DNA of 64,000 nucleotides from Pseudoalteromonas luteoviolacea (GTDB lineage: Bacteria > Pseudomonadota > Gammaproteobacteria > Enterobacterales > Alteromonadaceae): contig NZ_CP015411.1 in NCBI RefSeq assembly GCF_001750165.1, positions 716,001 through 780,000 on the forward strand, given 5' to 3'. The notes beneath the pieces are model-generated. The model was not told where the DNA came from and ran no database searches. It worked only from the letters and a program-made list of their open reading frames with translations. The position numbers and the translations under genes are program-made. This document shows positions 8,567-18,566 of this stretch, in pieces (within the stretch, counting starts at the first letter, position 1; each line of letters opens with the position of its first letter).

Positions 8567-9613
8567 TTAAGCCTTGAACCAAGCTTCGAGTTGTCGCTGA
8601 TAAGGCGTGATATCACCGATGTTATTTTTTACCCATTCTGGGTTATAATAGGTATCTAAATAACGCTCGCCACTGTCGCAAATTAAAGTGACAATAGCCC
8701 CGCCTTTGTTTTTATGTTTCATGCGTTCAGCACTTGTCAGAGCGCCCCATAAATTCGTCCCCGTTGATGGGCCTGCTTTACGGCCAGTAAATTTTTCTAG
8801 CCATAACATGGCTGCGATACTAGCAGCATCAGGCACCTGCATCATATGATCAATAACATCAGGCTGAAAAGACTTCTCAACTTTGGGTCGGCCGATCCCT
8901 TCGATGCGGCTAGAACGGCCAGTGCAAAATGATTCGTTGCGTGTTTTATAGCCTTCATAAAAGGCGGAAAATTCGGGGTCAACTACCATGAGCTCAGTAT
9001 CATAGCCTTTATAGAGAATGTAGCGGCCAAGAGTTGCGGAAGTACCGCCTGTACCAGCCCCCATGACGACCAGGCTGGGTACAGGGTAGGGCTCACACTT
9101 CATTTGGTTAAAAATACTTTCAGCAATGTTGTTATTACCACGCCAGTCCGTCGCCCGTTCGGCATACATGAATTGATCCATAAAATAGCCATTGCGTTGT
9201 TTTGCAAGCGCGGCGGCTGTGTCGTGCATCTGCGTTGCACATTCTACAAAATGACATTGCCCACCATAGAATTGGATTTGATCTATTTTACTTTGCGCTG
9301 TTGATGCTGGCATCACGGCAATAAATGGCACGCCAATCATGTGTGCAAAATAGGCTTCAGAGACTGCTGTGCTACCTGATGAGGCTTCAATGACGGTCGT
9401 GTCTTCTTTGATTTTGCCATTACACAGAGCATATAAAAATAATGAACGTGCAAGGCGATGTTTTAAGCTGCCAGTCGGGTGAGTGCTTTCGTCTTTAAGG
9501 TATAAATAAATATCATCAAACTGCGGTAATTGAAACTTAAACAAATGTGTATCAGCAGAACGATTCTGATCGGCTTCTATTTTTGCAATACTTTGTTTTA
9601 CCCAGTTTTTCAT
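8567..9613 (-). CDS. PLP-dependent cysteine synthase-family protein (possible Cds1-type desulfhydrase)
   Basis: 348 residues. The start at 9611-9613 is fixed by a strong AGGAG nine bases upstream. Fold type II PLP enzyme of the CysK/CBS family: PLP lysine Lys51 in 'HPTGSLKHRLAR', 'EASSGSTAVSEAYFA' (substrate loop) and the phosphate-binding 'GAGTGGTSATLGRY'. The variant motif 'MVVDPEFSAFYEGY' and the C-terminal 'GRKAGPSTGTNLWGAL' resemble the branch that includes Cds1 cysteine desulfhydrases rather than true CysK; that subfamily call is from memory. No cysteine biosynthesis genes adjoin it. Confidence 0.82.
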   Translation of the reverse strand: MKNWVKQSIAKIEADQNRSADTHLFKFQLPQFDDIYLYLKDESTHPTGSLKHRLARSLFLYALCNGKIKEDTTVIEASSGSTAVSEAYFAHMIGVPFIAVMPASTAQSKIDQIQFYGGQCHFVECATQMHDTAAALAKQRNGYFMDQFMYAERATDWRGNNNIAESIFNQMKCEPYPVPSLVVMGAGTGGTSATLGRYILYKGYDTELMVVDPEFSAFYEGYKTRNESFCTGRSSRIEGIGRPKVEKSFQPDVIDHMMQVPDAASIAAMLWLEKFTGRKAGPSTGTNLWGALTSAERMKHKNKGGAIVTLICDSGERYLDTYYNPEWVKNNIGDITPYQRQLEAWFKA

Positions 9614-9870
9614 ACTTATCGACTCCTGTTGTGTGACATTGATCACCGTGAGCTCATATGCTCTTTTGTTATAACTTATTCTATATATAAATTGGCGAGA
9701 GTTTAAGCTTTATTTTTAGTCACCTTACAGTGTCTGTTTTACGTTGTTACTTTTTGTAGCAATTTGCTTAGTCATAAAGTCGTGGTGTTCTTTTTAATCA
9801 TGTCGTGAATATGGCACACTGACTAGACATAGATATTTACCTTATTCAAAAGCGAGTTAAAGGAAGTAAT

Positions 9871-11664
9871 TTGAGCAATAAAACCCCAGAGAAGCAGCAA
9901 AAGGCCATCGCCAGTTTATTGCCCATTGTGGCGTTTATTAAACCTTATAAATGGGTTGCGATGTTGGCATTATTGGTTTTGTTAATTACCGCAGGGCTGA
10001 ACCTATCCATTGGCCAAGGTGTGAAATTTGTTATTGATAGCGGCTTTATCGCGGGTTCCAAAGCGCAATTGACGCAAGCCATTTCTGGCTTGGTGATTTT
10101 GATCTCTATGGTTGCAGTTGGTACATTTTGCCGATTCTATTTGATGAGTTGGCTCGGGGAGCGTGTCAGCGCGGATATTCGCAAAGCCGTATTTAATCAA
10201 ATAGTACATCTTCATCCCAGTTACTTCGAAGAGAATCGCAGCGGTGAGATGATGTCTCGTTTGACCACGGATACGACTTTACTGCAATCGATTGTGGGCT
10301 CTTCTTTTTCGATGGCACTGCGCAGTGCATTAGTGCTATTGGGTGGTTTGATCATGTTGCTTGTCACTAATTTAAAGTTAACTTTGCTGGTCGTGGCTTG
10401 TGTACCATTGACCTTGATACCCATCATGATCTTTGGCAAACGAGTGCGTAGGTTGTCTGAAAATAACCAAAGTGCCATCGCCGATATTAGTACGTATGCT
10501 GGTGAGATCATTCAGCACATTAAGGTGGTGCAAAGTTACACTCATGAGGATAAAGAGAAACAGGCGTTTGGCAGTGAGGTTGAAAAAGCGTTTAACGTGG
10601 CCAGACAAAGTATTAAACAGCGTTCTTTTTTAATTGCGGCGGTTATATTCCTGACCTTTGGGGCCATCAGTGTGATGTTATGGGTCGGTGGTATGGATGT
10701 GTTAGAAGGGCGTATGACTGGCGGAGAGTTAGGGGCCTTTATCTTTTATGCCATTATGGTTGCCATGTCAGTGGCTACCATTGCGGAAGTATATGGCGAA
10801 TTACAACGTGCAGCTGGCGCAGCCAGCCGTTTGCTTGAATTGTTAAAAATTGACAGTGCCATAAAAGATGTTGATGAGCCTGTTGAGATGGAGCACACAG
10901 GCGAGGTGAGTATTGCCTTTAACAATGTAGATTTTTATTATCCATCAAGACCAGACACACCAGCGCTTAAAGATATAAATTTATCTATTTCGAAGGGGAA
11001 AATAGTTGCTTTGGTTGGGCCATCAGGCGCAGGGAAAACGACTTTATTTGAACTACTTCAACGCTTTTATGATCCTCAACAAGGGGATATAAAATTCAAT
11101 AATGAAGTGCTCACTCACGTGTCACTCAATGCATTGCGTGATTCGATGGGGATGGTGCCACAGCATCCTGTCTTATTTAGCTCTGACGTTTGGCATAATA
11201 TCCGCTATGGCAATCCAGATGCCTCGGATGAGCTAGTGATAGAAGCGGCAAAGCGTGCGCATGCTCATGACTTTATTGAGCAATTACCTGATGGTTATGG
11301 CAGTTTTTTAGGTGAGCAAGGTGTGAGGTTATCAGGCGGTCAGAAGCAACGTATCGCTATTGCGCGTGCTATTTTGAAAGACCCAGAAGTGCTATTGTTG
11401 GATGAAGCAACCAGCGCGTTGGATGCGCAGAGCGAATTTCATGTCCAAGCTGCACTCAATGAACTGATGCAAAATAGAACTACCTTGATCATTGCGCATC
11501 GATTGGCAACCGTGACCCATGCTGACGTGATAGTGGTAATGGATAAAGGCCGAATTGTTGATATGGGCACACATCAGGATTTGCTTGAAAGCTCCGTACT
11601 TTATCAAAGGTTATGTGAGTTACAGTTTGATAAAGCACAGAGTGTTGAGAGTATTGCGACTTAA
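9871..11664 (+). CDS. ABC exporter (fused permease and ATPase, MsbA-like)
   Basis: 597 residues. TTG start, supported by AAAGGAAG six bases upstream. Six-helix type-1 exporter domain (about 25-325) followed by the nucleotide-binding domain (about 345-590): Walker A 'GPSGAGKTT' (about 383), signature 'LSGGQKQR' (about 487), Walker B 'VLLLDEATSALD' (about 507) and H-loop 'IAHRLAT'. A half-transporter that would work as a homodimer; lipids, peptides or drugs are all possible cargo. It stands alone, and its stop overlaps by four bases the convergent barrel-like gene. Confidence 0.92.
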   Translation: MSNKTPEKQQKAIASLLPIVAFIKPYKWVAMLALLVLLITAGLNLSIGQGVKFVIDSGFIAGSKAQLTQAISGLVILISMVAVGTFCRFYLMSWLGERVSADIRKAVFNQIVHLHPSYFEENRSGEMMSRLTTDTTLLQSIVGSSFSMALRSALVLLGGLIMLLVTNLKLTLLVVACVPLTLIPIMIFGKRVRRLSENNQSAIADISTYAGEIIQHIKVVQSYTHEDKEKQAFGSEVEKAFNVARQSIKQRSFLIAAVIFLTFGAISVMLWVGGMDVLEGRMTGGELGAFIFYAIMVAMSVATIAEVYGELQRAAGAASRLLELLKIDSAIKDVDEPVEMEHTGEVSIAFNNVDFYYPSRPDTPALKDINLSISKGKIVALVGPSGAGKTTLFELLQRFYDPQQGDIKFNNEVLTHVSLNALRDSMGMVPQHPVLFSSDVWHNIRYGNPDASDELVIEAAKRAHAHDFIEQLPDGYGSFLGEQGVRLSGGQKQRIAIARAILKDPEVLLLDEATSALDAQSEFHVQAALNELMQNRTTLIIAHRLATVTHADVIVVMDKGRIVDMGTHQDLLESSVLYQRLCELQFDKAQSVESIAT

Positions 11665-12419
11665 AATTGGTAGGTAATATTACCGTTAACGAGCGTATCA
11701 TTTTCGTTGCGGTTGAACCAATTAGTGCGGCTATGTGATACTTCTAGTGAATAGAGAAAGTGCTTTGTAATTGCATATTCAACGCTTAAACTGAGGCCAT
11801 ATGCAGAGCCATCATCTGAAAAGCGACTTTGGACACATTCTGGAGCACGCGATTCGCCGCAGCCCTCAATGTATGTACTATAGTAAGCGCCATCGATTTC
11901 ACCAAATTGGTAAAATACGCTGCCATACACAAGGAAATCTTCTGATAAGCGATAACCTGTTATCCATGCAACATCAATAAGGTCATGGTCAAGTTCCCAA
12001 TCTCTTGAAGGGGAGTCATCGTTCTTACCTTTTTCTCTACCAGACTCATGATCAGTTAAGTATCCAAGTGTAATGGCGTGAGAGATATTACCAGCTTGTG
12101 CGGTTTCTGCATTTTGTCCTGATAACTGATATTTAATAGACCCTTTGACTGCTTTTCCTACCTGATACTTGGCAGAAAATCCGCCTCCTAAAGACATCTC
12201 TGCACTGGCATAATGACCCGCTTCATTTGAACCAAGTGGGGAATCATCAATTGGTATCGAGCGGCCCTTATCTGAGCCTATGGCCAATTTTACATTGAAG
12301 GGTTGACTGTGTACTTCTGGACTATCTAAGCGAACTGAACCTGGGTCGGCCTCTGGGGGGGTCGATTCGCAACCGCTTAGGACGATTAAGGAGGTCAAAA
12401 CTGCAGCACATTGTTTCAT
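11661..12419 (-). CDS. Probable outer-membrane beta-barrel lipoprotein
   Basis: 252 residues. Lipoprotein signal with lipobox 'LSGC' (Cys17). The mature part is an alternating hydrophobic/polar beta pattern and ends '...NGNITYQF', a C-terminal phenylalanine typical of barrels assembled by BAM. One disulphide candidate pair lies at 'IEGCGESRAPECVQ'. The combination of an acyl anchor and a barrel is plausible but uncommon; alternatively the cysteine is only part of a normal signal region. Function not recognised. Confidence 0.7.
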   Translation of the reverse strand: MKQCAAVLTSLIVLSGCESTPPEADPGSVRLDSPEVHSQPFNVKLAIGSDKGRSIPIDDSPLGSNEAGHYASAEMSLGGGFSAKYQVGKAVKGSIKYQLSGQNAETAQAGNISHAITLGYLTDHESGREKGKNDDSPSRDWELDHDLIDVAWITGYRLSEDFLVYGSVFYQFGEIDGAYYSTYIEGCGESRAPECVQSRFSDDGSAYGLSLSVEYAITKHFLYSLEVSHSRTNWFNRNENDTLVNGNITYQF

Positions 12420-12620
12420 ATACTTCTGATCTCTAGTAAATTTTAAATGAGAATTATTGCGGCTGAGGATGGTATCGAATTTTCCTGTAATAGCAACAAA
12501 GTTTATTGAAAATACGCATTTAATGAAAAACTACATGGCGTTTAGTCAAGGTTGAGATGGTTGAGGTAAGATGTAATCATAGAGTCAGCTTGTTGGTGAC
12601 TTATCAAAAAAGGAAAGGCA

Positions 12621-13084
12621 ATGAAGAAATACATGGTATTAGCAATGGGATTATTGCTCACAGGTTGCTCAGACAGTGAGGTCGGTGATGTTTCATTGGG
12701 CTTGTTTACATTGAAAGATATTAAATTAGATTCCATGATTGACCCTGTGGTGACTGGGGTGACATGCCATGTTGCAAGTGTTGAAGCCGATTTGAGCTTA
12801 TCTGATCCGAGTGATAGCTCAATCTCATGCCGTCAAACAGGTGAGATCACACCAGTCATGATAGCCAATATCGATAAATCTAAATCTGGTGAAGTGGTAT
12901 TTAAGAAGTCTAAGAGTATTTTTTAAAAAGCATGAAGGTGCGTCGTATTTATGATGCCAAAAGCCAGACGCTTATGTATTTGTCTTATAGTACCAAAGAA
13001 ACATCGGGCAGCTTTAAGCACAGTTTGTCGACAGTGCCTTTATGGGGCACTCAGGCTTACGTCACGGTAAAAAATCACCAGTAA
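12621..13084 (+). pseudogene. creA: CreA family protein, interrupted by a -1 frameshift
   Basis: The reading frame from 12621 gives a signal-bearing CreA-like protein ('DVSLGLFTLKDIKLDSMIDP', 'GVTCHVAS', 'SISCRQTGEI', 'GEVVFKKSKSIF') that stops at 12924-12926. The family's missing C-terminus ('KSMKVRRIYDAKSQTLMYLSY', then '...SLSTVPLWG') continues in the -1 frame to the TAA at 13082-13084. The joint is a run of six T and five A (12919-12929). A one-base slip there restores an alignment without gaps to the E. coli CreA pattern as I remember it. It may be a real mutation, a sequencing error, or transcriptional slippage. CreA is a small periplasmic protein of unknown function. Confidence 0.85.
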
Positions 13085-13089
13085 ATGAC

Positions 13090-13120
13090 AGCTACAGCCG
13101 AACAGCGTTTGGCTGTAGCT
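13090..13120. terminator. Inverted repeat between convergent genes
   Basis: Perfect 10-bp arms AGCTACAGCC (13090-13099) and GGCTGTAGCT (13111-13120), loop of 11, between the creA remnant and the SnoaL-like gene. No T tract on either strand, so a weak or factor-aided terminator, or an mRNA 3'-end stabiliser. Confidence 0.5.
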
Positions 13121-13126
13121 AACGCG

Positions 13127-13504
13127 TTATTTCTCACCTAGCACTTCAAACTCGTCATAAATGAGGCGTGCTTGTCCGTCTTGTTCGATGATCCAGTGCT
13201 CTTTATGCACAACACCATAGGCTTTATTCATGGTCCAATTTGACGTTAAAATGTAGCCGCCGTCAGGGCTTGATTGCCAATCAACCTCAGTGTAATCAAC
13301 ATCATTAAAACCCTGGTTCATAATGTCTTGCCAAAATTCGGCAATTTGATCACGACCTGTAAACTCGCCAAAGGGCAAGGCTTTCATTGTGGCTTGCTCA
13401 GTATATTGCTGCGCACAGGCCTGTGCATCTTGACGATTAAATGCGTGTTGCCATGCCGCAATGCCGGCTTTACATAGATCTAGTTGTGCTGTGTTGATGC
13501 TCAT
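13127..13504 (-). CDS. SnoaL/NTF2-like nuclear-transport-factor-fold protein
   Basis: 125 residues matching the small cone-shaped SnoaL/ketosteroid-isomerase fold: N-terminal helix 'AGIAAWQHAFNRQDAQACAQQY', central 'GREFTGR'-like turn ('FGEFTGRDQIAEFWQDIM') and C-terminal strands 'YILTSNWTMNKAYG' and 'WIIEQDGQARLIYDEFEV'. Members bind or isomerise small hydrophobic ligands or are stress-related. It is divergent from a LysR regulator 101 bases away, which is probably its regulator. Confidence 0.8.
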   Translation of the reverse strand: MSINTAQLDLCKAGIAAWQHAFNRQDAQACAQQYTEQATMKALPFGEFTGRDQIAEFWQDIMNQGFNDVDYTEVDWQSSPDGGYILTSNWTMNKAYGVVHKEHWIIEQDGQARLIYDEFEVLGEK

Positions 13505-13605
13505 TTGAATGCTCCACTAAATTAAACTTGTTTTAGCTTAGCGCTTTAATTAGATTAGAAAAACAAGGTAAAAAGAACACATTGTTTAACTGAGGTAAAC
13601 AATAA

Positions 13606-14475
13606 ATGAGTAAGTTGCGCCATATGTCTTTGTTTGCACAGATTGTGGAAAGTGGCTCTATCACCGCTGCCGCAGATACGTTAGGGTTGTCTAAATCAGT
13701 ATTGAGTCAACATTTAAAAACGCTTGAACAAGATCTTGGCGTGATGCTGCTACGGCGAACGACAAGAAAGCAAAGCTTAACTGTCGCTGGGCAAGCTTTT
13801 TATGCGCAATGCAAGCTAATCAACCAAACAGCTCAGCTCGCTTGGTTGGAAGCAACACAATTTAATGAGGTGCCAAAAGGCAAAGTTAAGATCACAGCAC
13901 CGAATGTGTTAATGACAACATTAATTGCACCCGCATTGGCCGCTGTCATTGCAGAGTATCCTGAGCTTGAATTAGAACTGATCGCAGATGATCAGCAATT
14001 AGACTTACAGGCACACAGTATTGACTTGGCAATTCGCGTGGGCCGTTCAGCGAATAGCGATGCGAAGCAGCGCTGTATTGGTGAGTTTAAAGATGTACTC
14101 TGTGCAGCGCCGGCACTGCTCGCAAGCCAATCTCCTGAAAAATTGAGATACATTGCCAATGTGTGGCAATCACGGCATATAGAGCATGTTCTTATGTCTG
14201 ATGAAGGACACGAAAAGGTGTTTTCTACCCTCGCCAGTTGCAAAGTAAATACCTTTGATACGTGCTTGGCCATGATAGCTCAGGGGGCGGGGGTGGGGTT
14301 AATACCAGAATTTAAGTTGCCAGAATACGCGACTCAAATATGTGAGGTTTTTCCAGGATACAGCCTAGTCCCCAATCCGGTATTTGCGTTACACACATTT
14401 GACAGACAAGTACCATTGAGTATTCGGGTCTGCTTGCAAGCCATTGAGACTAAACTAGCCCAGCGTATGGGCTAG
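13606..14475 (+). CDS. LysR-family transcriptional regulator
   Basis: 289 residues: winged HTH (about 3-62, 'SGSITAAADTLGLSKSVLSQHLKTLEQDLGV' region) and effector domain (about 88-285), of the subgroup with an 'AAPALL' C-terminal lobe common in CrgA-like LysR proteins. Divergently arranged with the SnoaL-like gene, the classical layout for a regulator and its target. It ends eight bases before the end of the convergent amylase gene. Confidence 0.88.
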   Translation: MSKLRHMSLFAQIVESGSITAAADTLGLSKSVLSQHLKTLEQDLGVMLLRRTTRKQSLTVAGQAFYAQCKLINQTAQLAWLEATQFNEVPKGKVKITAPNVLMTTLIAPALAAVIAEYPELELELIADDQQLDLQAHSIDLAIRVGRSANSDAKQRCIGEFKDVLCAAPALLASQSPEKLRYIANVWQSRHIEHVLMSDEGHEKVFSTLASCKVNTFDTCLAMIAQGAGVGLIPEFKLPEYATQICEVFPGYSLVPNPVFALHTFDRQVPLSIRVCLQAIETKLAQRMG

Positions 14476-14482
14476 CGGCGAT

Positions 14483-16612
14483 TTAATGCATGGTGGCAGA
14501 GGAGGTATGTGTGAAGGGTTGAAAATCCCGTTGTGGCACATAAACGGTATAACCTCGGCTAGGGGCTGTGAAATATCCTCTGCCGTCCTCATAAATGGTG
14601 ACTTTGTCACTGGTATCAAAGGCATTAACGAGTGTTTGCCCTGCCAAATCACTAAACCCATTTGCTTGGGTGCTCACCCATACTCCTTTTCGCTCTGTGT
14701 TGTGGTTGTTTAAGACGAGAATGGCACCTTGCTTGTGGTGTTTACCAAATCGTCTGGCCACATAAACATGTTGTATGTCTCCATAAGGTGCACCTTGTTG
14801 AGAAAGGACGACTAACCCGCCATCCATATAAGTATTTCGAGCAAACATCAGTTGCTTGATATCTTGATGTAAACTCGCGGGAGCCTGAGTCGTGATGTTT
14901 GGCTTATGGTAGTCATGCTGTTTAACCCCAAAATAGTGAGAGTAAAAGATAGTTGGCTTCCCTTCATGGCTTAAAATATAGGCGTAAGATAGTTTGTGGT
15001 CTTTATTCACCCATTTATCATGTTCTTTGCCGGTATCATGGTTTTCAACAAAAGTAACCACTGAAGTTCCGGGGAGCTGATGACCGTGTCCATTTCGCAC
15101 CAACCCTGCGTTATTGAGCGAGCGCATATCAAAGCTTTGATCTTGATTGCTCATTTGTGTAAGTACTGATTTTAACGGAAAATCAAAAGCATCAATGTCA
15201 GCTCCAGCACTTTGAACTGTGTCTATCCACGATTTTATACTACTGTCTCCACCCCAATACTCAGCGACGACAAATGGTTGTTTACCATTATTTTTCGGCA
15301 GATTATTGACCCACTTAGCTGCGAACTCTGGTTGAAAGCCGCGTACAAAGTCGAGTCTAAAACCATCAAAATGGTGCTCTGTTTCAAGCCATTTCCCCCA
15401 CTCAATTAATTTCTCTTGGACTCTGGGCGAAAAGGTGTTGGTATCATTACCAAAAAACTTGGTATTGGTGATCACTTCATCGTTCCCCAGATCTCCCAGC
15501 CAATCATTTCCATCGACAGGGTGAAAGTCGTTATATCGCCAGCCATCATCGCTGCTTGGGTAGTTACCGTCAGGTATTCGTTGGGGAGGGACGATCCGCG
15601 TATTGGTAAAGGCAAATAAATGTGTATCGGTAATGTTGGTACTCACCTGATCAGGCGCGCGCTGTTGCCACACTTCGATAGGCACAAAGCCGTTATTTTG
15701 CGGCGCGTTCACCCAGGTTGTCGCACTACTTGGGTCACCTTGCTTTGCGACAAGCTTAATGTAGAGAGTTGTTTTTTTCGGTACTTCTAACCAATACTCA
15801 TCTACATCTACTTGATCAATAATTTGCCCTCGCAGTGTAGTATTTATGCTAGGAAAAGCATTACTACCGGAGCGTATTGCAGAGTAATTACCGTCATTAG
15901 GTTCCTGTTCTACGTGGATGGTATCTGGCGTGATGGCATGTTTATCGTCTGTGATACTCAGCGCATACCCTCTACTATTGATGTGTTGATGCCAAGGCAT
16001 GGTTGAGCCATAGCCTTGGACCTTGATAAATATACGCCCTTCTACATTTTTGAGCTGCCAGCTAATTTCATTACTGGGGTAGGCAACATGAAGGTGTTGA
16101 TGTGCTTTGCCCATTGCATATGCCTTTACTGCTGGGTTGACTTCACTGTCGTGTTCATTGCTATATATATGATTGAGGACAACATCGGCATAGACTTCGA
16201 TATTATGGCTTTGAAGTGAGTGGATCATGCTTGTTAGTTCACTCTGGCTGCCAAAGCGCGTTTCGATACTGCCTTTTTGTAAATAACGACCAAGGTCATA
16301 GTGGTCGTATACGCCATAGCCCATATCGATAATACCCCAGTTTCCTTTCGAAGGAGGCGGTATCCAGATACTTGAGAACCCCGCTTGAGATAAACTTGGC
16401 GCTTGCTGCTTTAAGTGGTCCCACCAAATTCCATTTTTATTCTCTTCATCCACTGGGACATCCCAATAAAAGCCTTGTAGCATCACATCATTGGTGGCAA
16501 AGCACACTGATGAGGTTGAGCTAATCAGTACGCCACTAAGCAGCGCTCTCCAGAGGGCATATCGTACGAGAGTATATGGTGTTGCTTTCAGTAACTTAAC
16601 GAGTGTGTTCAT
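14483..16612 (-). CDS. Secreted GH13 alpha-amylase with inserted PPC-like domain
   Basis: 709 residues with an N-terminal signal region ending near 'CFATND'. GH13 core: region I 'DVVLNH' (143-148), nucleophile Asp421 in 'GFRLDFVRG', acid/base Glu451 in 'VAEYWGG', Asp526 in 'FVENHDTG'. Hydrolyses alpha-1,4-glucans outside the cytoplasm. Between region I and 'WRYNDFHPVDG' lies an insertion of about 185 residues; part of it (about 233-345, 'EQEPNDGNYSA...GQIIDQVDVDEYWLEVP') has the look of a bacterial pre-peptidase C-terminal (PPC) domain. That is unusual inside domain B. The C-terminal part (about 600-695) is the usual beta-sandwich domain C. Divergent from the CocE-type hydrolase. Confidence 0.9.
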   Translation of the reverse strand: MNTLVKLLKATPYTLVRYALWRALLSGVLISSTSSVCFATNDVMLQGFYWDVPVDEENKNGIWWDHLKQQAPSLSQAGFSSIWIPPPSKGNWGIIDMGYGVYDHYDLGRYLQKGSIETRFGSQSELTSMIHSLQSHNIEVYADVVLNHIYSNEHDSEVNPAVKAYAMGKAHQHLHVAYPSNEISWQLKNVEGRIFIKVQGYGSTMPWHQHINSRGYALSITDDKHAITPDTIHVEQEPNDGNYSAIRSGSNAFPSINTTLRGQIIDQVDVDEYWLEVPKKTTLYIKLVAKQGDPSSATTWVNAPQNNGFVPIEVWQQRAPDQVSTNITDTHLFAFTNTRIVPPQRIPDGNYPSSDDGWRYNDFHPVDGNDWLGDLGNDEVITNTKFFGNDTNTFSPRVQEKLIEWGKWLETEHHFDGFRLDFVRGFQPEFAAKWVNNLPKNNGKQPFVVAEYWGGDSSIKSWIDTVQSAGADIDAFDFPLKSVLTQMSNQDQSFDMRSLNNAGLVRNGHGHQLPGTSVVTFVENHDTGKEHDKWVNKDHKLSYAYILSHEGKPTIFYSHYFGVKQHDYHKPNITTQAPASLHQDIKQLMFARNTYMDGGLVVLSQQGAPYGDIQHVYVARRFGKHHKQGAILVLNNHNTERKGVWVSTQANGFSDLAGQTLVNAFDTSDKVTIYEDGRGYFTAPSRGYTVYVPQRDFQPFTHTSSATMH

Positions 16613-16831
16613 TTAAGCAGATCCTTGCACAAGTGAATTTAGCATGTTTTTTATCCTATCTGGATAAACCTAGCATGATTTGTCGGATTATCTTTTGAAT
16701 ACGTATGCATTATGTATGGCACTGATGTTTGCTTGAGGTATGCGCTATCTGTCTGATAAATCGTTTATATTTGCTGAGGTTTTTTAGTTATGTTATACCG
16801 TATTAAATTGGTGTTTATTTAGGGACTGATT

Positions 16832-18562
16832 ATGCATATTGCAATATTACTGATTTTTCTTATGGGGCTTTATTCTGAAGCGTTTGCTGTGCAAGAGATA
16901 TCCATACCACTTCGAGATACGACTAAGTTGGCGGCAACTGTGTATGTACCTGAACAGGACCAAAGTCATGATGAAAAATACCCAGTGATTGTGCAATTTA
17001 CACCTTATGGACGAGAGGAAGCGACACAAAGAGGGGAGTATTTTAGTGCGCATGGTTATATATTTGTTTCCGTAGATAGTCGAGGAGTAGGCGGTTCTGA
17101 GGGGCTGTTTACACCGTTTGTTGATGAAGGGAAAGATGGCTATGATGTGATTGAATATTTGGCTAATCACCCTCTCAGCAATGGTAAAGTCGGCACCTTA
17201 GGTGGCTCATATCGAGGGTTTGCTCAGTGGGCGATACAGAAATATCGACCACCTTCATTACACTCAATGATTGCCATTGCTTCTGTATACCCTGGATATG
17301 ATTTTCCCATGCGCAATAATATCTTCTCAGATTATACGATTTCTTGGTTGGACTTTGTGTTATCTAAGACTGACACTAAGCATTATGGCTCGGGAGATGG
17401 GTGGGATAATGCTTATGTAAAGCAAAAAAATAACGGCACAGCATTTAAAGACTTAGACAAGCAAAAAAATCACCTATCTGAGGTTTACCAAACTTGGTTA
17501 GCCCATCCAAATTACGATATGTATTGGCAAAAGATGGTCCCAAACCGCATGGATTATTCAGCCATATCCACCCCGATATTGTCTATTACTGGTCATTATG
17601 ATGGTGATCAACGAGGCACATTAAAGTATTACAAACATCATCAACAGTGGGGAGATACCACCGTATTTGCGGACCATTATTTAGTGATGGGGCCTTGGGA
17701 TCACAGTGGCACCAGAAAACCTAAAAGTCAGGTGCATGAAGCGCAATTCTCGGCGCACTCACTGGTTGATATGCCCACGCTGTATTTAGACTGGTTTAAT
17801 TGGACATTGAAAGGTGAGCGAAAGCCGAACTATTTGCACTCTCCTGTGATCCAGTATGTGCAAAAGACAGGACGTTGGTTTGGACAAAACTCGTTGCGCT
17901 CAGGTTCAAAAGTAGAACGAATTTCGTTGCACAATATGCGGGTAAAAAAACCGAATAAACATACAGCTCAGCAGGTTAAAAGTCGTTATGTTTATAACCC
18001 CAAAATAGCGGTGAGGTTACCATTAAGACTAGATATGACAGGGACGGTTGACATTCCTCAGGAAAGTGGCAGTTACGTGGCTTTTGATACGCCCTACCTT
18101 ACACAATCGCAAATATTAATTGGCCAAATCAAAGCCTCAATTTGGATTGAGATAAGTACTGTCGATACGGATATCTACTTGGATGTGTTTGAAGTTTGCA
18201 AAGGCGATGAAATGCGCCTGCTAAGCCAAGCATATCGGCGAGTGAAATATCGAGACAACTTATCTATACCTATTTCTACACCCATTAATACCCCTTTTGA
18301 ACTCAGGTTGGACGATTTTGATTGGATGGCAAGAGAAATCGAAAAAGGTTGTAAATTGAGGTTTATTGTACGCTCCTCAAAGTGGCATCATCAAAAGCAT
18401 TTTAACAGTGGATTACCCGTGTCATATCAAACAATGGCACACGCCACTGTCGCTAATATTAGCGTCTTGCACGATGAAAATTACCCGAGCTATATCCAAA
18501 TACCCTGGTTAAAGCCAAGCGTTGATATCACTCAGCCAGTATCATTACCCTTGACTCAATAG
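16832..18562 (+). CDS. CocE/NonD-family secreted hydrolase
   Basis: 576 residues with a signal peptide (1-19, 'LYSEAFA'). X-Pro dipeptidyl-peptidase (S15)/cocaine-esterase fold: nucleophile Ser126 in 'GGSYRGF', acid in 'GHYDGDQRG', histidine in 'MGPWDHSGT'; C-terminal jelly-roll (about 390-575, 'VDTDIYLDVFEVCKGDEMRLLSQ'). Cleaves esters or N-terminal dipeptides outside the cytoplasm; substrate unknown. Shares a 219-base upstream region with the amylase and ends four bases before the convergent signalling gene. Confidence 0.87.
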   Translation: MHIAILLIFLMGLYSEAFAVQEISIPLRDTTKLAATVYVPEQDQSHDEKYPVIVQFTPYGREEATQRGEYFSAHGYIFVSVDSRGVGGSEGLFTPFVDEGKDGYDVIEYLANHPLSNGKVGTLGGSYRGFAQWAIQKYRPPSLHSMIAIASVYPGYDFPMRNNIFSDYTISWLDFVLSKTDTKHYGSGDGWDNAYVKQKNNGTAFKDLDKQKNHLSEVYQTWLAHPNYDMYWQKMVPNRMDYSAISTPILSITGHYDGDQRGTLKYYKHHQQWGDTTVFADHYLVMGPWDHSGTRKPKSQVHEAQFSAHSLVDMPTLYLDWFNWTLKGERKPNYLHSPVIQYVQKTGRWFGQNSLRSGSKVERISLHNMRVKKPNKHTAQQVKSRYVYNPKIAVRLPLRLDMTGTVDIPQESGSYVAFDTPYLTQSQILIGQIKASIWIEISTVDTDIYLDVFEVCKGDEMRLLSQAYRRVKYRDNLSIPISTPINTPFELRLDDFDWMAREIEKGCKLRFIVRSSKWHHQKHFNSGLPVSYQTMAHATVANISVLHDENYPSYIQIPWLKPSVDITQPVSLPLTQ

Positions 18563-18566
18563 CGCG

